A stretch of 16,772 bases of DNA from an uncultured Acetatifactor sp. Its GTDB lineage: Bacteria; Bacillota; Clostridia; Lachnospirales; Lachnospiraceae. Made by a program: the position numbers and the translations under genes. Of this stretch, positions 7,399-16,352 are shown piece after piece; positions within the stretch are counted from its first letter, which is position 1; every line of letters starts with the position of its first letter. The notes below the pieces were generated by a model. It did no database searches. It saw nothing but the letters and a program-made list of their open reading frames with translations, and was not told where the DNA came from. The stretch is from NCBI GenBank assembly GCA_934394665.1, contig CAKRRS010000060.1, positions 1 to 16,772 of the forward strand, given 5' to 3'.

Positions 7399-8733
7399 AT
7401 GAAAGATTTGACAAAGGGCAAACCGTCAGTGATGATACTGACGTTTGCCCTTCCTATTTTTTTAGCAAATTTATTGCAACTGACCTACAGCCTGGCGGAT
7501 ACCAGGATCGTAGGTACTTTTTTAGGAGAAGATGCGTTGGCGGCCGTCGGTGCGACCACGACACTGAGCAATCTGATTGTGCAGTTTCTGATGGGAATGT
7601 GTAATGGATTTGCCATTATTTCTGCGCAGTATTTCGGGGCAAAGGATATGACAAAGCTGCGGAAGTCTCTGGGAAATGCTCTGGTGCTGGGGATCTTTGT
7701 CGCAATTGTCATGACAGTGGCGGGACTGGTATTTCTGCAGCCAATCCTGCGTTTCCTGAATGTTCCGGAAGACTTGTCGGAAACGGCATCCCGGTATGTA
7801 ACAGTGATCATTGCGGGACTGGTCGTTACTTTATTATATGATGTATTGTCCGCAACGCTCCGGGCCATTGGCGATACGGTAACGCCATTGATCGTGCTGG
7901 CAGTTTCCGTGGTAATGAATATTGCCGGTGACCTGTTCTTTATCGTTGTGCTGCAGGCGGGCGTGCGCGGTGCGGCAATCGCTACGGTACTGTCCCAGTG
8001 TGTGGCAGTAGTGGTATGCGCCGTATATTTATGGAAGAAATACGAGTTTTTGCGGATCGGCAGAGGAGATCTTAAGCTCGAAAGAGACGGGATGCTCCGC
8101 AATATGTTAAGCTCCGGCCTTTCCATGGGATTTATGAGTTCTCTGGTGAATATCGGTACCCTGACCTTACAGACATCCATCAACAAGCTCGGACAGGATA
8201 TCATTATTGCCCATACGGCGGCCCGCAAGATATCGGAAATCTTTATGATCATGTTCAGCGTCTTCGGTCAGACCATGGCCACTTACTGTGGACAGAATCT
8301 GGGAGCGGGCAGGATCGACCGGATCCGCAGAGGAATCTTGCTGGCTATCGCATACACCTGTATCTGGTGCACGCTGAATATCGTGACCAGTTATACGATC
8401 GGTGACTGGCTGGTATGGCTGGTGACAGGCAGCAGGAAAGAGGAAGTCATTTATAACGCTACCTTATATCTGAAAGTCGATACACTGTTTTATTATGTCA
8501 CGGCGGTGATCTGTATTGTGAGAAATTCCATGCAGGGATTGGGGGAGCGCATTGTGCCTTTGATCTCCAGCTCGCTGGAAATGATTGGAAAAATTGTGAT
8601 CGCAGCAACTCTGGTTCCCCGGTTCGGATATCCCGGAGTAATTGCAGCGGAGCCCATCGTGTGGTTCATTATGGTGATCCCTCTTCTGATTAAAATCTTC
8701 CGGATGCCATTGTGGAAAACAGAAAATACTTAA
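7399..8733 (+). CDS. MATE family efflux transporter
   Basis: Predicted cation-coupled multidrug or toxic-compound exporter in the cytoplasmic membrane. The 444 residues contain about twelve hydrophobic segments in two related halves, the standard MATE size. Typical features are the N-terminal LPIFLANLLQLTYSLADTRIVG, the GEDALAAVGA loop and NVPED after the third to fourth helix; in the second half, AHTAARKISEIFMIMFSVFGQTMA-like sequence and NSMQGLGE. The ATG at 7399 follows GAGGA (7389-7393) at good spacing; a GTG at 7387 in the same frame has no ribosome site of its own. It lies 64 bases after the symporter with no clear terminator between, so readthrough from the riboswitch-controlled transcript is possible. 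Substrate is unknown. Confidence 0.93.
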   Translation: MKDLTKGKPSVMILTFALPIFLANLLQLTYSLADTRIVGTFLGEDALAAVGATTTLSNLIVQFLMGMCNGFAIISAQYFGAKDMTKLRKSLGNALVLGIFVAIVMTVAGLVFLQPILRFLNVPEDLSETASRYVTVIIAGLVVTLLYDVLSATLRAIGDTVTPLIVLAVSVVMNIAGDLFFIVVLQAGVRGAAIATVLSQCVAVVVCAVYLWKKYEFLRIGRGDLKLERDGMLRNMLSSGLSMGFMSSLVNIGTLTLQTSINKLGQDIIIAHTAARKISEIFMIMFSVFGQTMATYCGQNLGAGRIDRIRRGILLAIAYTCIWCTLNIVTSYTIGDWLVWLVTGSRKEEVIYNATLYLKVDTLFYYVTAVICIVRNSMQGLGERIVPLISSSLEMIGKIVIAATLVPRFGYPGVIAAEPIVWFIMVIPLLIKIFRMPLWKTENT

Positions 8734-8770
8734 CATTTTCGTAGATGTAAGTGGTAACATGCTTAACATT

Positions 8771-8813
8771 AAGTAAAAATAGCCAAAAAACCAATCAGAT
8801 TACTTGCTATTTT
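8771..8813 (+). terminator. AT-rich stem after the MATE gene, possible weak terminator
   Basis: AAAATAGC (8776-8783) is complementary to GCTATTTT (8806-8813). An alternative pairing, AAGTAA (8771-8776) with TTACTT (8800-8805), shares the loop and is mutually exclusive at base 8776. The stem is AT-rich with a 22-base loop, so it is a poor terminator. No better one is seen between the MATE gene and the chemoreceptor promoter. Confidence 0.3.
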
Positions 8814-8819
8814 GTCGAA

Positions 8820-8848
8820 TTGTATTACTATATGGAAAATGATACAAT
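8820..8848 (+). promoter_or_regulatory. Predicted sigma-A promoter of the first chemoreceptor gene
   Basis: TTGTAT (8820-8825), a 17-base spacer, and TACAAT (8843-8848); the predicted start is near 8855. The second copy of the direct repeat (8859-8900) would then occupy the first bases of the transcript. A TTCGATAT at 8877-8884 faintly resembles a sigma-28 -10, as used by many motility genes, but no properly placed TAAA -35 accompanies it. Confidence 0.45.
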
Positions 8849-8920
8849 GATTTTACCGAGAAAATACTTAAACGTTTTCGATATGAACCTGTTGTAACAA
8901 GTCTTTGCAGAAAGGCAGAT

Positions 8921-10702
8921 GTGGTAAGTATGAAAAAGACAGAAAGCAAGAAAACGAGAGTAAAAGGGAATGCGGTAAAACGGGAAAAGAAGCAGAGCCC
9001 TCCTTTTTTCACAATTTCTAAAAAGATTCTGTCGCTGAGTCTGTTGCCTATGATCATTGTATGTGCACTGGTGGCAACGGTGGGCTCCAAAGCATTGGAA
9101 TCCGGAATTGAAGAACAGATCGAACAGTCTTTGCAGATCGTGGGTGTGAGCGTGGATGAGACATACACCAACCTCTATGAAGGGGATTACAGCAGAGATA
9201 AGGGAGGAAAAGTCCGCAAGGGAAGTACTGCGATCTCCGGAGAGACGCAGCTGATCGACGGGCTGCAGGAGAAGACCGGATTTCAGGTGTCATTTTTGTA
9301 TGGCAATATGCGTCTGATCACGACACTGAAGAAACCGGAAGGCGGACGCATTAACGGAACTACGCTGGAGGACGAGATTTACACACAGATCCAGACGGGA
9401 GAGCCGTTGTTTTTGAGGGATTGTACCATTTCCGAAGTGGATTATTATGTATATTATCAGCCGTTAATCAACTCCGACGGTTCTGTGATCGGTGCTATCG
9501 AGGTGGCAACACCGGTACAGAATGTAAAGAATACGATTCAGGCACAGGTGAAGGATATTATTCTGATTGCCCTGGTATGCGTGGTAGCGGCGGCAATTCT
9601 GGTAAGCGTATTGTCCCGCAGTATGGTCAAGACGATGAAGAAGACAAAGCATTTCCTGGGCAAAATTGTGGCCGGAGAACTTGATGCGGAGCCGGATGAA
9701 AAACAGTGCCGCAAGAAGGATGAACTGGGAGACGTTTACCGGATTTCTGTAAAATTGCAGAAAACACTGCGTTCCATCGTGACAGATATTAAGGAATCCG
9801 CGGACAATCTGACAGGATCTGCCAACAAACTGATCAAGATGGCACAGGATACGCAGGAATCTGTCAATGATGTCTATCAGGCAGTGGGTGAGATCTCCGA
9901 AGGTGCCAGAAATCAGGCAAACGAGACTACGGATGCCAATGAAAATGTAGTAAGGATCGGAGAACAGATCGAATATATTTCCGATGAAGTGAATTCGCTG
10001 ACAGACTATGCCGGACGGATGGCAGAGGCGGAAAAGGCTTCTGAAGAGATTATGAAGGAACTCAACAGCTCCAATGAGAGTACCAAGGAATCTGTACTGC
10101 GGGTAGCAGAGCAGATCACCGATATGAACGGTGCGATTCAGAATATTACCAAAGCAGTATCCATGATTCAGGATATTGCGGACGAGACGGATCTGTTGTC
10201 ACTGAATGCCAGCATTGAGGCTGCCAGGGCCGGAGAAGCCGGCAGGGGATTTGCCGTGGTGGCAGAGCAGATCAGTAAGCTGGCAGATCAGTCCAAACAT
10301 TCTGCAATGGAAATCGAGAAGATTATCGAAAATATTATGGAATCTTCCGGCAGAATGGTAGAGATCATGGACGAAGTAGAGACGAACATGAACCATCAGC
10401 AGAGTAAACTGGAGGAGACCGGCGTCAAGACAGCCGCTGTGGCGGACGGCGTAGAGAATTCTCTGCAGCATATCGGCGGTATCCGGGAGAAGATGGACGT
10501 CCTCGGCAAATCCGGCGGTGCAATCCGGGATGTTGTGGAAGGATTGTCGGCAATCTCCGAACAGAATGCAGCATCCGCAGACAGTACCATGCAAGCGGCT
10601 CATGGCATGAGTGATACCATGACAGAACTGATGAATTCTTCTGAGAATCTGCTGGCATTAGCGGATAAGTTGGAAAAGGTACTGGATGTTTTCAAGGTAT
10701 AA
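8921..10702 (+). CDS. Methyl-accepting chemotaxis protein with extracellular Cache-like sensor
   Basis: Membrane chemoreceptor that would signal to the CheA/CheW kinase. 593 residues from the GTG at 8921: a basic cytoplasmic start, first helix at 36-57, an extracellular region at about 58-211 whose pattern (QVSFLYGN... then [21 protein letters not shown]) fits a single-Cache fold, second helix at 212-233, HAMP at about 234-290, and a long coiled-coil signalling domain. The kinase-contacting tip is intact ([20 protein letters not shown], 425-444). There is no C-terminal CheR/CheB tether pentapeptide. Start choice: AAAGG (8911-8915) lies five bases before GTG 8921 but fourteen before ATG 8930, favouring GTG, although an ATG start would cost only three residues. 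Ligand unknown; Cache receptors often bind amino acids or organic acids. Confidence 0.93.
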   Translation: MVSMKKTESKKTRVKGNAVKREKKQSPPFFTISKKILSLSLLPMIIVCALVATVGSKALESGIEEQIEQSLQIVGVSVDETYTNLYEGDYSRDKGGKVRKGSTAISGETQLIDGLQEKTGFQVSFLYGNMRLITTLKKPEGGRINGTTLEDEIYTQIQTGEPLFLRDCTISEVDYYVYYQPLINSDGSVIGAIEVATPVQNVKNTIQAQVKDIILIALVCVVAAAILVSVLSRSMVKTMKKTKHFLGKIVAGELDAEPDEKQCRKKDELGDVYRISVKLQKTLRSIVTDIKESADNLTGSANKLIKMAQDTQESVNDVYQAVGEISEGARNQANETTDANENVVRIGEQIEYISDEVNSLTDYAGRMAEAEKASEEIMKELNSSNESTKESVLRVAEQITDMNGAIQNITKAVSMIQDIADETDLLSLNASIEAARAGEAGRGFAVVAEQISKLADQSKHSAMEIEKIIENIMESSGRMVEIMDEVETNMNHQQSKLEETGVKTAAVADGVENSLQHIGGIREKMDVLGKSGGAIRDVVEGLSAISEQNAASADSTMQAAHGMSDTMTELMNSSENLLALADKLEKVLDVFKV

Positions 10703-10708
10703 AGAGGG

Positions 10709-10727
10709 TGCCGGAAGCTGTCCGGCA
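10709..10727 (+). other. Small perfect hairpin after the first chemoreceptor gene
   Basis: TGCCGGA (10709-10715) and TCCGGCA (10721-10727) form a seven-pair stem with loop AGCTG, seven bases after the stop codon. No T-run follows, so it is probably not a terminator by itself; it may protect the mRNA 3' end or assist the stronger hairpin 24 bases later. Confidence 0.4.
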
Positions 10728-10750
10728 GGGAGATAACATATAAATGACAG

Positions 10751-10795
10751 AAAATGCAGTCCGGTTTTCACAGAAAACCGGACTGCATTTTCGTG
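10751..10795. terminator. Strong bidirectional Rho-independent terminator
   Basis: AAAATGCAGTCCGGTTTTC (10751-10769) pairs without mismatch with its complement at 10773-10791, leaving loop ACA. The GC-rich core is flanked by A4 and T4 runs on both sides, so it could act in either direction. It closes the first chemoreceptor transcript and insulates the second. Confidence 0.9.
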
Positions 10796-10802
10796 TGGTT
10801 TA

Positions 10803-10831
10803 TTGACGGAGATACCATCATGAATTACAAT
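10803..10831 (+). promoter_or_regulatory. Sigma-A promoter of the second chemoreceptor gene
   Basis: TTGACG (10803-10808), a 17-base spacer, and TACAAT (10826-10831), five of six matches to each consensus box. It begins 12 bases after the terminator stem; the predicted start is about 10838. Because the in-frame ATG at 10820 lies inside this promoter, the transcript would not include it. Confidence 0.7.
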
Positions 10832-10882
10832 ATAAGGGATGTAAGGAATGAATATATCAGACGGGAGAGAAGGAGAATGCAA

Positions 10883-12322
10883 ATGAAAGAGATGGAACGA
10901 AATAACCGGGTGGCCATGATAGCACATGGTGTGATCAATGCATGTATGCTTTTCATTAGCGTGATCGGATTCGTTGAGCACACAGTATCGGCTCCGGTAT
11001 TGGTAGTGCTGATACTTCTTGGAATCATACCGGTTTTGGCAGAATTTATTTGTTGGAAGAGGGATCATGCGACCAAAGCTATAAAACATCTGTCACTGAT
11101 CGGATTTGCGTTGTTTTATACGGTGCTGCTTTTTACGGCACAGTGCAACATGGTGTATGCATTTGTAATTCCCATGATGTTTGCAGTCATGCCTTATCAT
11201 GATGTCAAGGCATTTGTACTTATTAATGTGGGGACGGTGGTAGAGAATATCCTGGTGGTGCTCCTGGGAGCCACACAAGGGGGATTTGGTTATCTGGGGC
11301 AGGACGCAGGATTTATACAGATTTCGGTAATGATTCTGCTGTGCATTACATCCATCTATGCTACCATATCCAACCAGAAGAACACCGATGAAAATATAGA
11401 GAGCATTACAGCTGCGCAGGACCGCACGGAAGCAACCTTACGTGAGGTCATGGAAATGAGCAGCCGGATGGAGACTTCAGTAGCTGATATCACAGCGGAA
11501 TTGAATAAACTGGAAACTGCTTTTGACAGTACAAAAACAGCTATGGAGGAGGTGTCTGCAGGTTCCGGCGAGTCTGCCGCGGCGATCCAGCAGCAGACGG
11601 CCCAGACGGAGGCTATTCAGGAAAAAGTCAATACCGTGGGTGAAGTGGCTGAGACAATCGGAAATAACATGGAACATACGATAGAAATACTGGATGCCGG
11701 AAAAGAAGAGATGACCGGCCTGAAGGAGCAGGCAGAGGATTCTGCAAGGAACAGTGAGCTGGCAGCACGGAAGCTGGAAACACTGGATCATTATATGCAG
11801 GAGATGCATTCTATCGTGGAAATCATCAGCAAAATAGCCAATCAGACCAGCCTTCTGGCGCTGAACGCCAGCATAGAGGCAGCCAGAGCCGGTGAAGCCG
11901 GCCGCGGATTCTCCGTAGTGGCGACGGAGATTTCAGGAATGGCCACCCAGACAAAGGATGCTACCGGCAATATCGCGGAGCTGATCCAAAATGTATCCGG
12001 AGCGATAGGAGAAGTGGTAACAGTCATCCGCCAGATGATAGACGGCATCAGTAGCCAAAGGGAAGGAACGATGCGCGCGGCGGACAGTTTCACGGCAATT
12101 GAAGACAGCAGCTATACAATCGTGGATAATCTGGGTGAGATGCTTCAGACAGTAGAAGCTCTGAAAACAGCCAACCAGGAGATCGTGGATTCCATTCAGA
12201 CAATCTCAGCGACTACGGAAGAAGTGTCTGCCCATGCCAGTGAGACACTGGAAGCGGAAGAGAGAAACAGAGAGATTCTGCAGAAAATTACTGAAAATAT
12301 GAATTCTATGGTAAAAAAATAA
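10883..12322 (+). CDS. Chemotaxis-type signalling protein with polytopic membrane N-terminus and no HAMP
   Basis: 479 residues from ATG 10883. Residues about 11-161 form roughly six hydrophobic helices with very short loops, so there is no extracellular sensor domain; no HAMP is evident. A coiled-coil signalling domain follows (about 180-479) with an intact tip, [20 protein letters not shown] (324-343). It probably works with CheW/CheA, sensing through or within the membrane, for example a hydrophobic ligand, membrane state, or a partner protein. The chosen start has AGGAG (10871-10875) seven bases upstream and lies downstream of the promoter at 10803-10831. A longer form from ATG 10820 (500 residues, adding a charged [17 protein letters not shown] tail) is possible only if transcription begins upstream of the terminator. 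The peptidase gene follows after 51 bases, suggesting cotranscription. Confidence 0.88.
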   Translation: MKEMERNNRVAMIAHGVINACMLFISVIGFVEHTVSAPVLVVLILLGIIPVLAEFICWKRDHATKAIKHLSLIGFALFYTVLLFTAQCNMVYAFVIPMMFAVMPYHDVKAFVLINVGTVVENILVVLLGATQGGFGYLGQDAGFIQISVMILLCITSIYATISNQKNTDENIESITAAQDRTEATLREVMEMSSRMETSVADITAELNKLETAFDSTKTAMEEVSAGSGESAAAIQQQTAQTEAIQEKVNTVGEVAETIGNNMEHTIEILDAGKEEMTGLKEQAEDSARNSELAARKLETLDHYMQEMHSIVEIISKIANQTSLLALNASIEAARAGEAGRGFSVVATEISGMATQTKDATGNIAELIQNVSGAIGEVVTVIRQMIDGISSQREGTMRAADSFTAIEDSSYTIVDNLGEMLQTVEALKTANQEIVDSIQTISATTEEVSAHASETLEAEERNREILQKITENMNSMVKK

Positions 12323-12373
12323 GTAACGGTTCCTGTGACAGAACGGACAGGATAGAAACAGGAGTGACAGAAT

Positions 12374-14470
12374 ATGCATGACAACGGGGTGACTTTACAG
12401 AAAAAGGTGTTACAGAATCTGGATATACCGTATTCGTATGAACTGGCAAAACGAATGGAACAATACCGGTCACATCCGACACTGGGGTATCGCCCGGCAG
12501 GTTCTAAGGCAGAATTTGAGACCGGAGAGATGCTGAAGACAGAAATGGAAAAAATCGGACTGTCTGAGGTTACAAAGGATGCTGTGACGGTAGACGGCTG
12601 GGAATTTCATAAGGCAGCGTTAAGCTACACGAATGCAGCCGGGGAGACCGTGTCAGCAGAATTGGGAGCCTATCAGACAACCTTTGTCACCGATGGCCCC
12701 AAGGAATTTTCCATGATGTATCTGGGAAAAGGAACGGAGACGGACTATCAGGGAAAAGATGTCAGGGATAAGCTGGTATTGGTGGAGATCAACCAGAGAG
12801 ATGAGTGGTGGATCAATTATCCTGTATACCAGGCACATCTGAAGGGAGCCGCAGCCCTGATCGCAGTGCAGAGTGGCGGCTATGGCGAAATCGACGATGA
12901 AGCTTTGAATGCACAGGATATTGCCGGACCGGAGGATGCTCCTGCTTTTTCCATTTCCAGAAAGGATGCGGCCGGTCTGCTGGAGTTGCTGCGTGATCAG
13001 GAGGAAATAACGGTCACCTTTGATGCGGAATCCAGGGTGACAAGAAACTGTACCACTTATAATATTGTGGGAAAGATTCCCGGAAAACATCCTGACCGCA
13101 TGGTGCTTTTGTCTGCGCACTATGATTCCTATTTTGACGGATTTCAGGATGACAATACAGCGGTCGCCCTGATGTTTGGTATTGCAAAGGCGTTGCGGGA
13201 CAGTGGTTTCCAACCGAACAATACCATTGTGATCTGTGCCATGGCATCCGAAGAATGGGGAGTTGTGGATTCCAATTTCGACTGGTCTACGGGAGCTTAT
13301 GAGCAGATATTTACCGCACATCCGGAGTGGGTAGGGAAGGTAATTGCAGATCTGAACTTTGAACTTCCTGCACTGGCACATGGCACCAGAGCGAGGATCC
13401 GCAGCTGCTATGAATATGTCAGCTTCCTGGAGGAATATCTGGCGGATCTGCCGAATCTGACGATAGCCTATCCGGAAGAGACGGCAGTGACATCTCCGAT
13501 TGAGACCTGGTCGGATGATTTTTCCATGGCGATCGCAGGTGTACCGTCCATGGTAAATGATTTCACCGGCGGAAGCTTTATGGAGACCCACTACCATTCC
13601 CAGTTTGACAACGATGAGTTTTATGATGAACAGGTATATCGTCTGCATCACGAGCTGTTTGCTCTGCTGATCCTGGCGCTCGATGAAACGGCAGTGGTGC
13701 CGTTACAGTTTTCACCGGTGGTACAGCGGATTCGCAAGGGTTTGGAACAGTGTCGGGAGATCTGCTACCGCGCTGATGTGGCTGGGCAGCTGGGAGAGAA
13801 AAAGCGAATTTTGCTTGAAAAAATTGAGGAACTGGAGACTTTAAGTGACCGGGCGCTCAGAAGATGCCGGGAAGAATATGAAGCGGTAGAGGAATACAAC
13901 CGTAACTACAAACAGTTGCTTAGAGATGGAAAATACGATGAGGCGGAGGAACTTTTCCAACAGACCAGACCACTGGAACAGAAGCTGCTTGCAAGGTTCA
14001 AACAGGAGCAGGATGCTTTTGTGCGGATTGACTGGTACGGAAATGTGTTGTATCCTCATGAGATATGCAGTGCAAATCTGAGACTTCTGGGCGGAGCGGT
14101 GAGAAATCTGAAGGAACAGAGACTTTCCTCCGCACTTCGTAAGCTTTATCAGGTAGACAACAATGCCTATGCCTTTAATTTTGATGAAGAAGTATATAGG
14201 CATTTTACGGATTATGTATTCCATCAGCCGAAGGATCGCCTGAAATGGGGTTACGGAAGGCTGCCGGAGCATGAAAATCTATATGGAACGGTCAAGCAGC
14301 TTCTCCAAAAAGAAAAACAACTGGAGACGTTGACAGGATCCGGTATGAAGGAAATGGACTACCGGGAAGAAATTACCAGCCTGGAGCATGCATGCAGCAA
14401 GCTTGTGGTCAGCCTGATGAATATCGTGCAACAAATGGAGAAATCTGTGACAGAGATATTCGAATTGTAA
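12374..14470 (+). CDS. M28 family zinc metallopeptidase with PA insertion and long helical C-terminus
   Basis: Predicted co-catalytic zinc aminopeptidase or carboxypeptidase-like enzyme. 698 residues, no signal peptide or membrane helix, so cytoplasmic. Residues about 110-215 resemble a PA-type insertion domain. The M28 core shows SAHYDS (H249, D251), DDNTA (D259/D260), ASEEWG (general base E293 and ligand E294) and HYHSQFD (H408). At the remaining ligand position the family usually has Asp in an N-x-D context; here the sequence is ADLNFE (D326 to N328), so D326 may serve or the site may be altered. About 250 residues after position 440 are helical and charged, and I do not recognise that domain. 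ATG 12374 has AGGAG (12360-12364) nine bases upstream. Probably cotranscribed with the preceding chemoreceptor-like gene. Peptide substrate unknown. Confidence 0.88.
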   Translation: MHDNGVTLQKKVLQNLDIPYSYELAKRMEQYRSHPTLGYRPAGSKAEFETGEMLKTEMEKIGLSEVTKDAVTVDGWEFHKAALSYTNAAGETVSAELGAYQTTFVTDGPKEFSMMYLGKGTETDYQGKDVRDKLVLVEINQRDEWWINYPVYQAHLKGAAALIAVQSGGYGEIDDEALNAQDIAGPEDAPAFSISRKDAAGLLELLRDQEEITVTFDAESRVTRNCTTYNIVGKIPGKHPDRMVLLSAHYDSYFDGFQDDNTAVALMFGIAKALRDSGFQPNNTIVICAMASEEWGVVDSNFDWSTGAYEQIFTAHPEWVGKVIADLNFELPALAHGTRARIRSCYEYVSFLEEYLADLPNLTIAYPEETAVTSPIETWSDDFSMAIAGVPSMVNDFTGGSFMETHYHSQFDNDEFYDEQVYRLHHELFALLILALDETAVVPLQFSPVVQRIRKGLEQCREICYRADVAGQLGEKKRILLEKIEELETLSDRALRRCREEYEAVEEYNRNYKQLLRDGKYDEAEELFQQTRPLEQKLLARFKQEQDAFVRIDWYGNVLYPHEICSANLRLLGGAVRNLKEQRLSSALRKLYQVDNNAYAFNFDEEVYRHFTDYVFHQPKDRLKWGYGRLPEHENLYGTVKQLLQKEKQLETLTGSGMKEMDYREEITSLEHACSKLVVSLMNIVQQMEKSVTEIFEL

Positions 14471-14560
14471 TGATGGCGAGAGCAGAGCACGGAACGATCC
14501 ACAGACAACAAAGCCGGGGAATGACATCATCATAATAAGGAGATAACAGTAAATACAATT

Positions 14561-15196
14561 ATGGAAAGTGATAAGTTATATCGTGTGCAGAAGGAAGACC
14601 TTCCGAAAGTGGAGAAAATGCTGAATCAGTGCTTTGCACACGATCCGTTGTACGAGACGCTGATTCCGGATCCGGAAGTCCGTAAAAATCTGATGCCGGA
14701 GCTGTTTAAATGTGACATGGATGAATTTTATGCGACCTGTGAGATCTTCGCAGACAGCGCGGATCTGAACAGTGTATTGGTGGTATCGGATGAAGCGGAG
14801 CCGTACAATGTATTTCAGTTCTATTTTACAGAGGCCATGGCTGCTTTACAGACGGATTCCTATCTGATCAAGGAGGATCCTTCGTTAAAGACATTTCGGA
14901 ATTTTATGAAGGGTGAGGATTATCTGAATTCCAGCTGGACGGATCAACTGCATCAGAATCAGCGTCTGCATATCATTTATCTGGCGGTGGATCCATCCAT
15001 GCAGCATCATGGGATCGCGGCGGAACTTCTGGAGGAAGCCATTGACTATGCCCAGAAGCACAAACTGATGATCTCCCTCGAAACACATAATCCAAAAAAC
15101 GTGGAATTCTATGAAAAGTTCGGATTCAAGGTATATGGCGTGATGGAAAAGAATTTCCCGCTAAAGCAATACTGTCTGATCCGTGAGGTGCAGTAA
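14561..15196 (+). CDS. GNAT family N-acetyltransferase
   Basis: Transfers an acetyl group from acetyl-CoA to an amine on an unknown small molecule, peptide or protein; cytoplasmic. 211 residues. The C-terminal half carries the acetyl-CoA core: IIYLAVDPSMQHHGIAAELL (138-157), with the pyrophosphate-binding Q/RxxGxA pattern at QHHGIA (148-153), and the motif B element NVEFYEKFGF (180-189). The N-terminal half is less conserved, as usual for substrate-specific regions. The best ribosome site, AAGGAGA (14537-14543), is about 17 bases before the ATG, much further than normal, and no closer ATG, GTG or TTG in frame exists. It lies 90 bases after the peptidase gene with no terminator between, so it may end the same operon; a terminator follows at 15235. 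Confidence 0.9.
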   Translation: MESDKLYRVQKEDLPKVEKMLNQCFAHDPLYETLIPDPEVRKNLMPELFKCDMDEFYATCEIFADSADLNSVLVVSDEAEPYNVFQFYFTEAMAALQTDSYLIKEDPSLKTFRNFMKGEDYLNSSWTDQLHQNQRLHIIYLAVDPSMQHHGIAAELLEEAIDYAQKHKLMISLETHNPKNVEFYEKFGFKVYGVMEKNFPLKQYCLIREVQ

Positions 15197-15234
15197 TATT
15201 GCTGAAAAATTCAGAAAAATCCGGAAACGCAACT

Positions 15235-15288
15235 GCCGGTTGACAAAATTTCAAGGGCACTTGGTAGTTGTCAACCGGCTCTTTTGTT
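15235..15288 (+). terminator. Rho-independent terminator after the acetyltransferase gene
   Basis: GCCGGTTGACAA (15235-15246) pairs perfectly with TTGTCAACCGGC (15268-15279), followed by TCTTTTGTT. The 21-base loop contains a second small stem, CAAG (15252-15255) with CTTG (15260-15263). It separates the acetyltransferase from the XRE regulator gene. Confidence 0.85.
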
Positions 15289-15293
15289 ATGAT
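15265..15293 (+). promoter_or_regulatory. Tentative promoter overlapping the terminator, for the XRE gene
   Basis: TATGAT (15288-15293) is a good -10, but the box 17 bases upstream, TAGTTG (15265-15270), is a poor -35 and lies inside the terminator stem. No better promoter is seen between the terminator and the gene at 15357. A TGTGCACA palindrome lies in the leader at 15316-15323. Confidence 0.25.
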
Positions 15294-15356
15294 TTTCCTA
15301 TGTCGACGATCTATGTGTGCACAAGAAAACATTAATAAAAGAAGGAGAGAAGGAAA

Positions 15357-16352
15357 ATGATCCTGTCAGAAAAAATAATAATGTTGCGTAAGAAATGTGG
15401 GTGGTCCCAGGAGGAACTGGCAGAACGCCTGGACATTTCCAGACAGTCCGTATCCAAATGGGAGAGCGGAGCCTCAATCCCGGATCTGGAACGCATTGTC
15501 AGTATGAGCCAGTTGTTCGGAGTTACTACGGATTACTTATTAAAAGATGAAATAGAAGAGACGGAATTCGCCGATGGAATGACACCGGAGATCACAGAGG
15601 GCAAAGTGATCACGGTGGAGGAAGCCAATACTTTTCTGGAAGCTACGAAAAAATATGCTGCCCGGATTGCTCCGGCAGTATCCTTATGTGTGCTCTCTCC
15701 GGTTGTATTGTTGTGGCTATTGGGAATGGCAGGTGCCAAAAGAGGAGCTGTCACAGAAAATGTTGCGGGAGGAATCGGTCTTATCGTACTATTACTGATG
15801 GTGGTAGTTGCGGTAGCGGTATTTCTTCTCACCGGAATCCCATACAAGAAATATGAATATCTGGAAAAAGAAAAGCTGACACTGCAATACGGGGTGTCCG
15901 GAATCGTGGAGAAAGCAAAAGAAACCTTTGCGGGAACCTACCGGATCTGCATAACCCTGGGTGTTGTGTTGTGTATCCTGGGAGTGGTGCCTTTGCTGAT
16001 AGTATCCATTTTTTTCGGGAATAATGGTTATGCGGTAATCCTCGCTACGGATGTTTTGCTCATTGTAGTGGCGATCGCTGTATGGCTGTTCGTGTGGTCC
16101 GGTATTATCTGGGGCGGTTTTCAGAAATTGCTTCAAGAGGGGGATTATACTGTGGAGAATAAGGCAGTCAACCGGAAGTATGAGCATGTGACAGCAATTT
16201 ACTGGTGTGTCTGGACAGCGGTTTATCTGGCCATCAGCCTGCCGACGATGCGTTGGGACATTACCTGGGTCGTATGGCCTGTGGCTGGAGTATTGTATGG
16301 GGCACTGCTGGCGTTTTTGAAGATAAAGAATCGGAAAGCAGAGCACGAATAA
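15357..16352 (+). CDS. XRE-type DNA-binding regulator with six-helix membrane domain
   Basis: 331 residues. An N-terminal helix-turn-helix of the XRE/Cro family (about 4-62) includes [20 protein letters not shown] (17-36) and GVTTDYLL (55-62). A linker (63-100) leads to about six hydrophobic helices (103-125, 137-160, 196-220, 226-250, 278-296, 302-322). The protein would hold its DNA-binding domain at the membrane, so it may sense envelope state or be controlled by a membrane partner; the DNA target is unknown. ATG 15357 has AGGAGAG (15343-15349) at a suitable distance. Such HTH-plus-membrane proteins are common and poorly characterised in Lachnospiraceae. The signal peptidase II-like gene starts 47 bases after the stop and is likely cotranscribed. 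Confidence 0.88.
   Translation: MILSEKIIMLRKKCGWSQEELAERLDISRQSVSKWESGASIPDLERIVSMSQLFGVTTDYLLKDEIEETEFADGMTPEITEGKVITVEEANTFLEATKKYAARIAPAVSLCVLSPVVLLWLLGMAGAKRGAVTENVAGGIGLIVLLLMVVVAVAVFLLTGIPYKKYEYLEKEKLTLQYGVSGIVEKAKETFAGTYRICITLGVVLCILGVVPLLIVSIFFGNNGYAVILATDVLLIVVAIAVWLFVWSGIIWGGFQKLLQEGDYTVENKAVNRKYEHVTAIYWCVWTAVYLAISLPTMRWDITWVVWPVAGVLYGALLAFLKIKNRKAEHE

Larger units (their letters stand above)
8721..8900. repeat. Pair of imperfect direct repeats of about 40 bases (8721-8760 and 8859-8900)
   Basis: Both copies begin AGAAAATACTTAA, continue to TTTTCG, and end in GTAACA after about 18 variable bases; they start 138 bases apart. Each contains a small dyad: GAAAAT (8722-8727) with ATTTTC (8735-8740) in the first copy, and GAAAA (8860-8864) with TTTTC (8875-8879) in the second. 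The first copy includes the last codons and stop of the MATE gene; the second lies just downstream of the predicted chemoreceptor promoter. They may be regulator binding sites or the remains of a local duplication. Confidence 0.55.

Noticed and set aside
7485..8252. Antisense open frame of 255 codons inside the MATE gene
   Set aside because: Composition is that of a reverse reading of hydrophobic codons; the plus-strand MATE gene explains the region.
8858..8884. Sigma-28 (motility) promoter before the first chemoreceptor
   Set aside because: TTCGATAT is a partial -10 match, but no TAAA lies at the required distance; the sigma-A promoter at 8820-8848 is better.
10744..10806. A 20-codon ORF ([20 protein letters not shown]) between the two chemoreceptors, with GGGAG upstream
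   Set aside because: It is made almost entirely of the terminator stem, and the ribosome-site spacing is long; a coincidence is more likely.
12653..13651. Antisense open frame of 332 codons inside the M28 peptidase gene
   Set aside because: It is the shadow of a well-supported gene; no ribosome site, and no family features in its translation.
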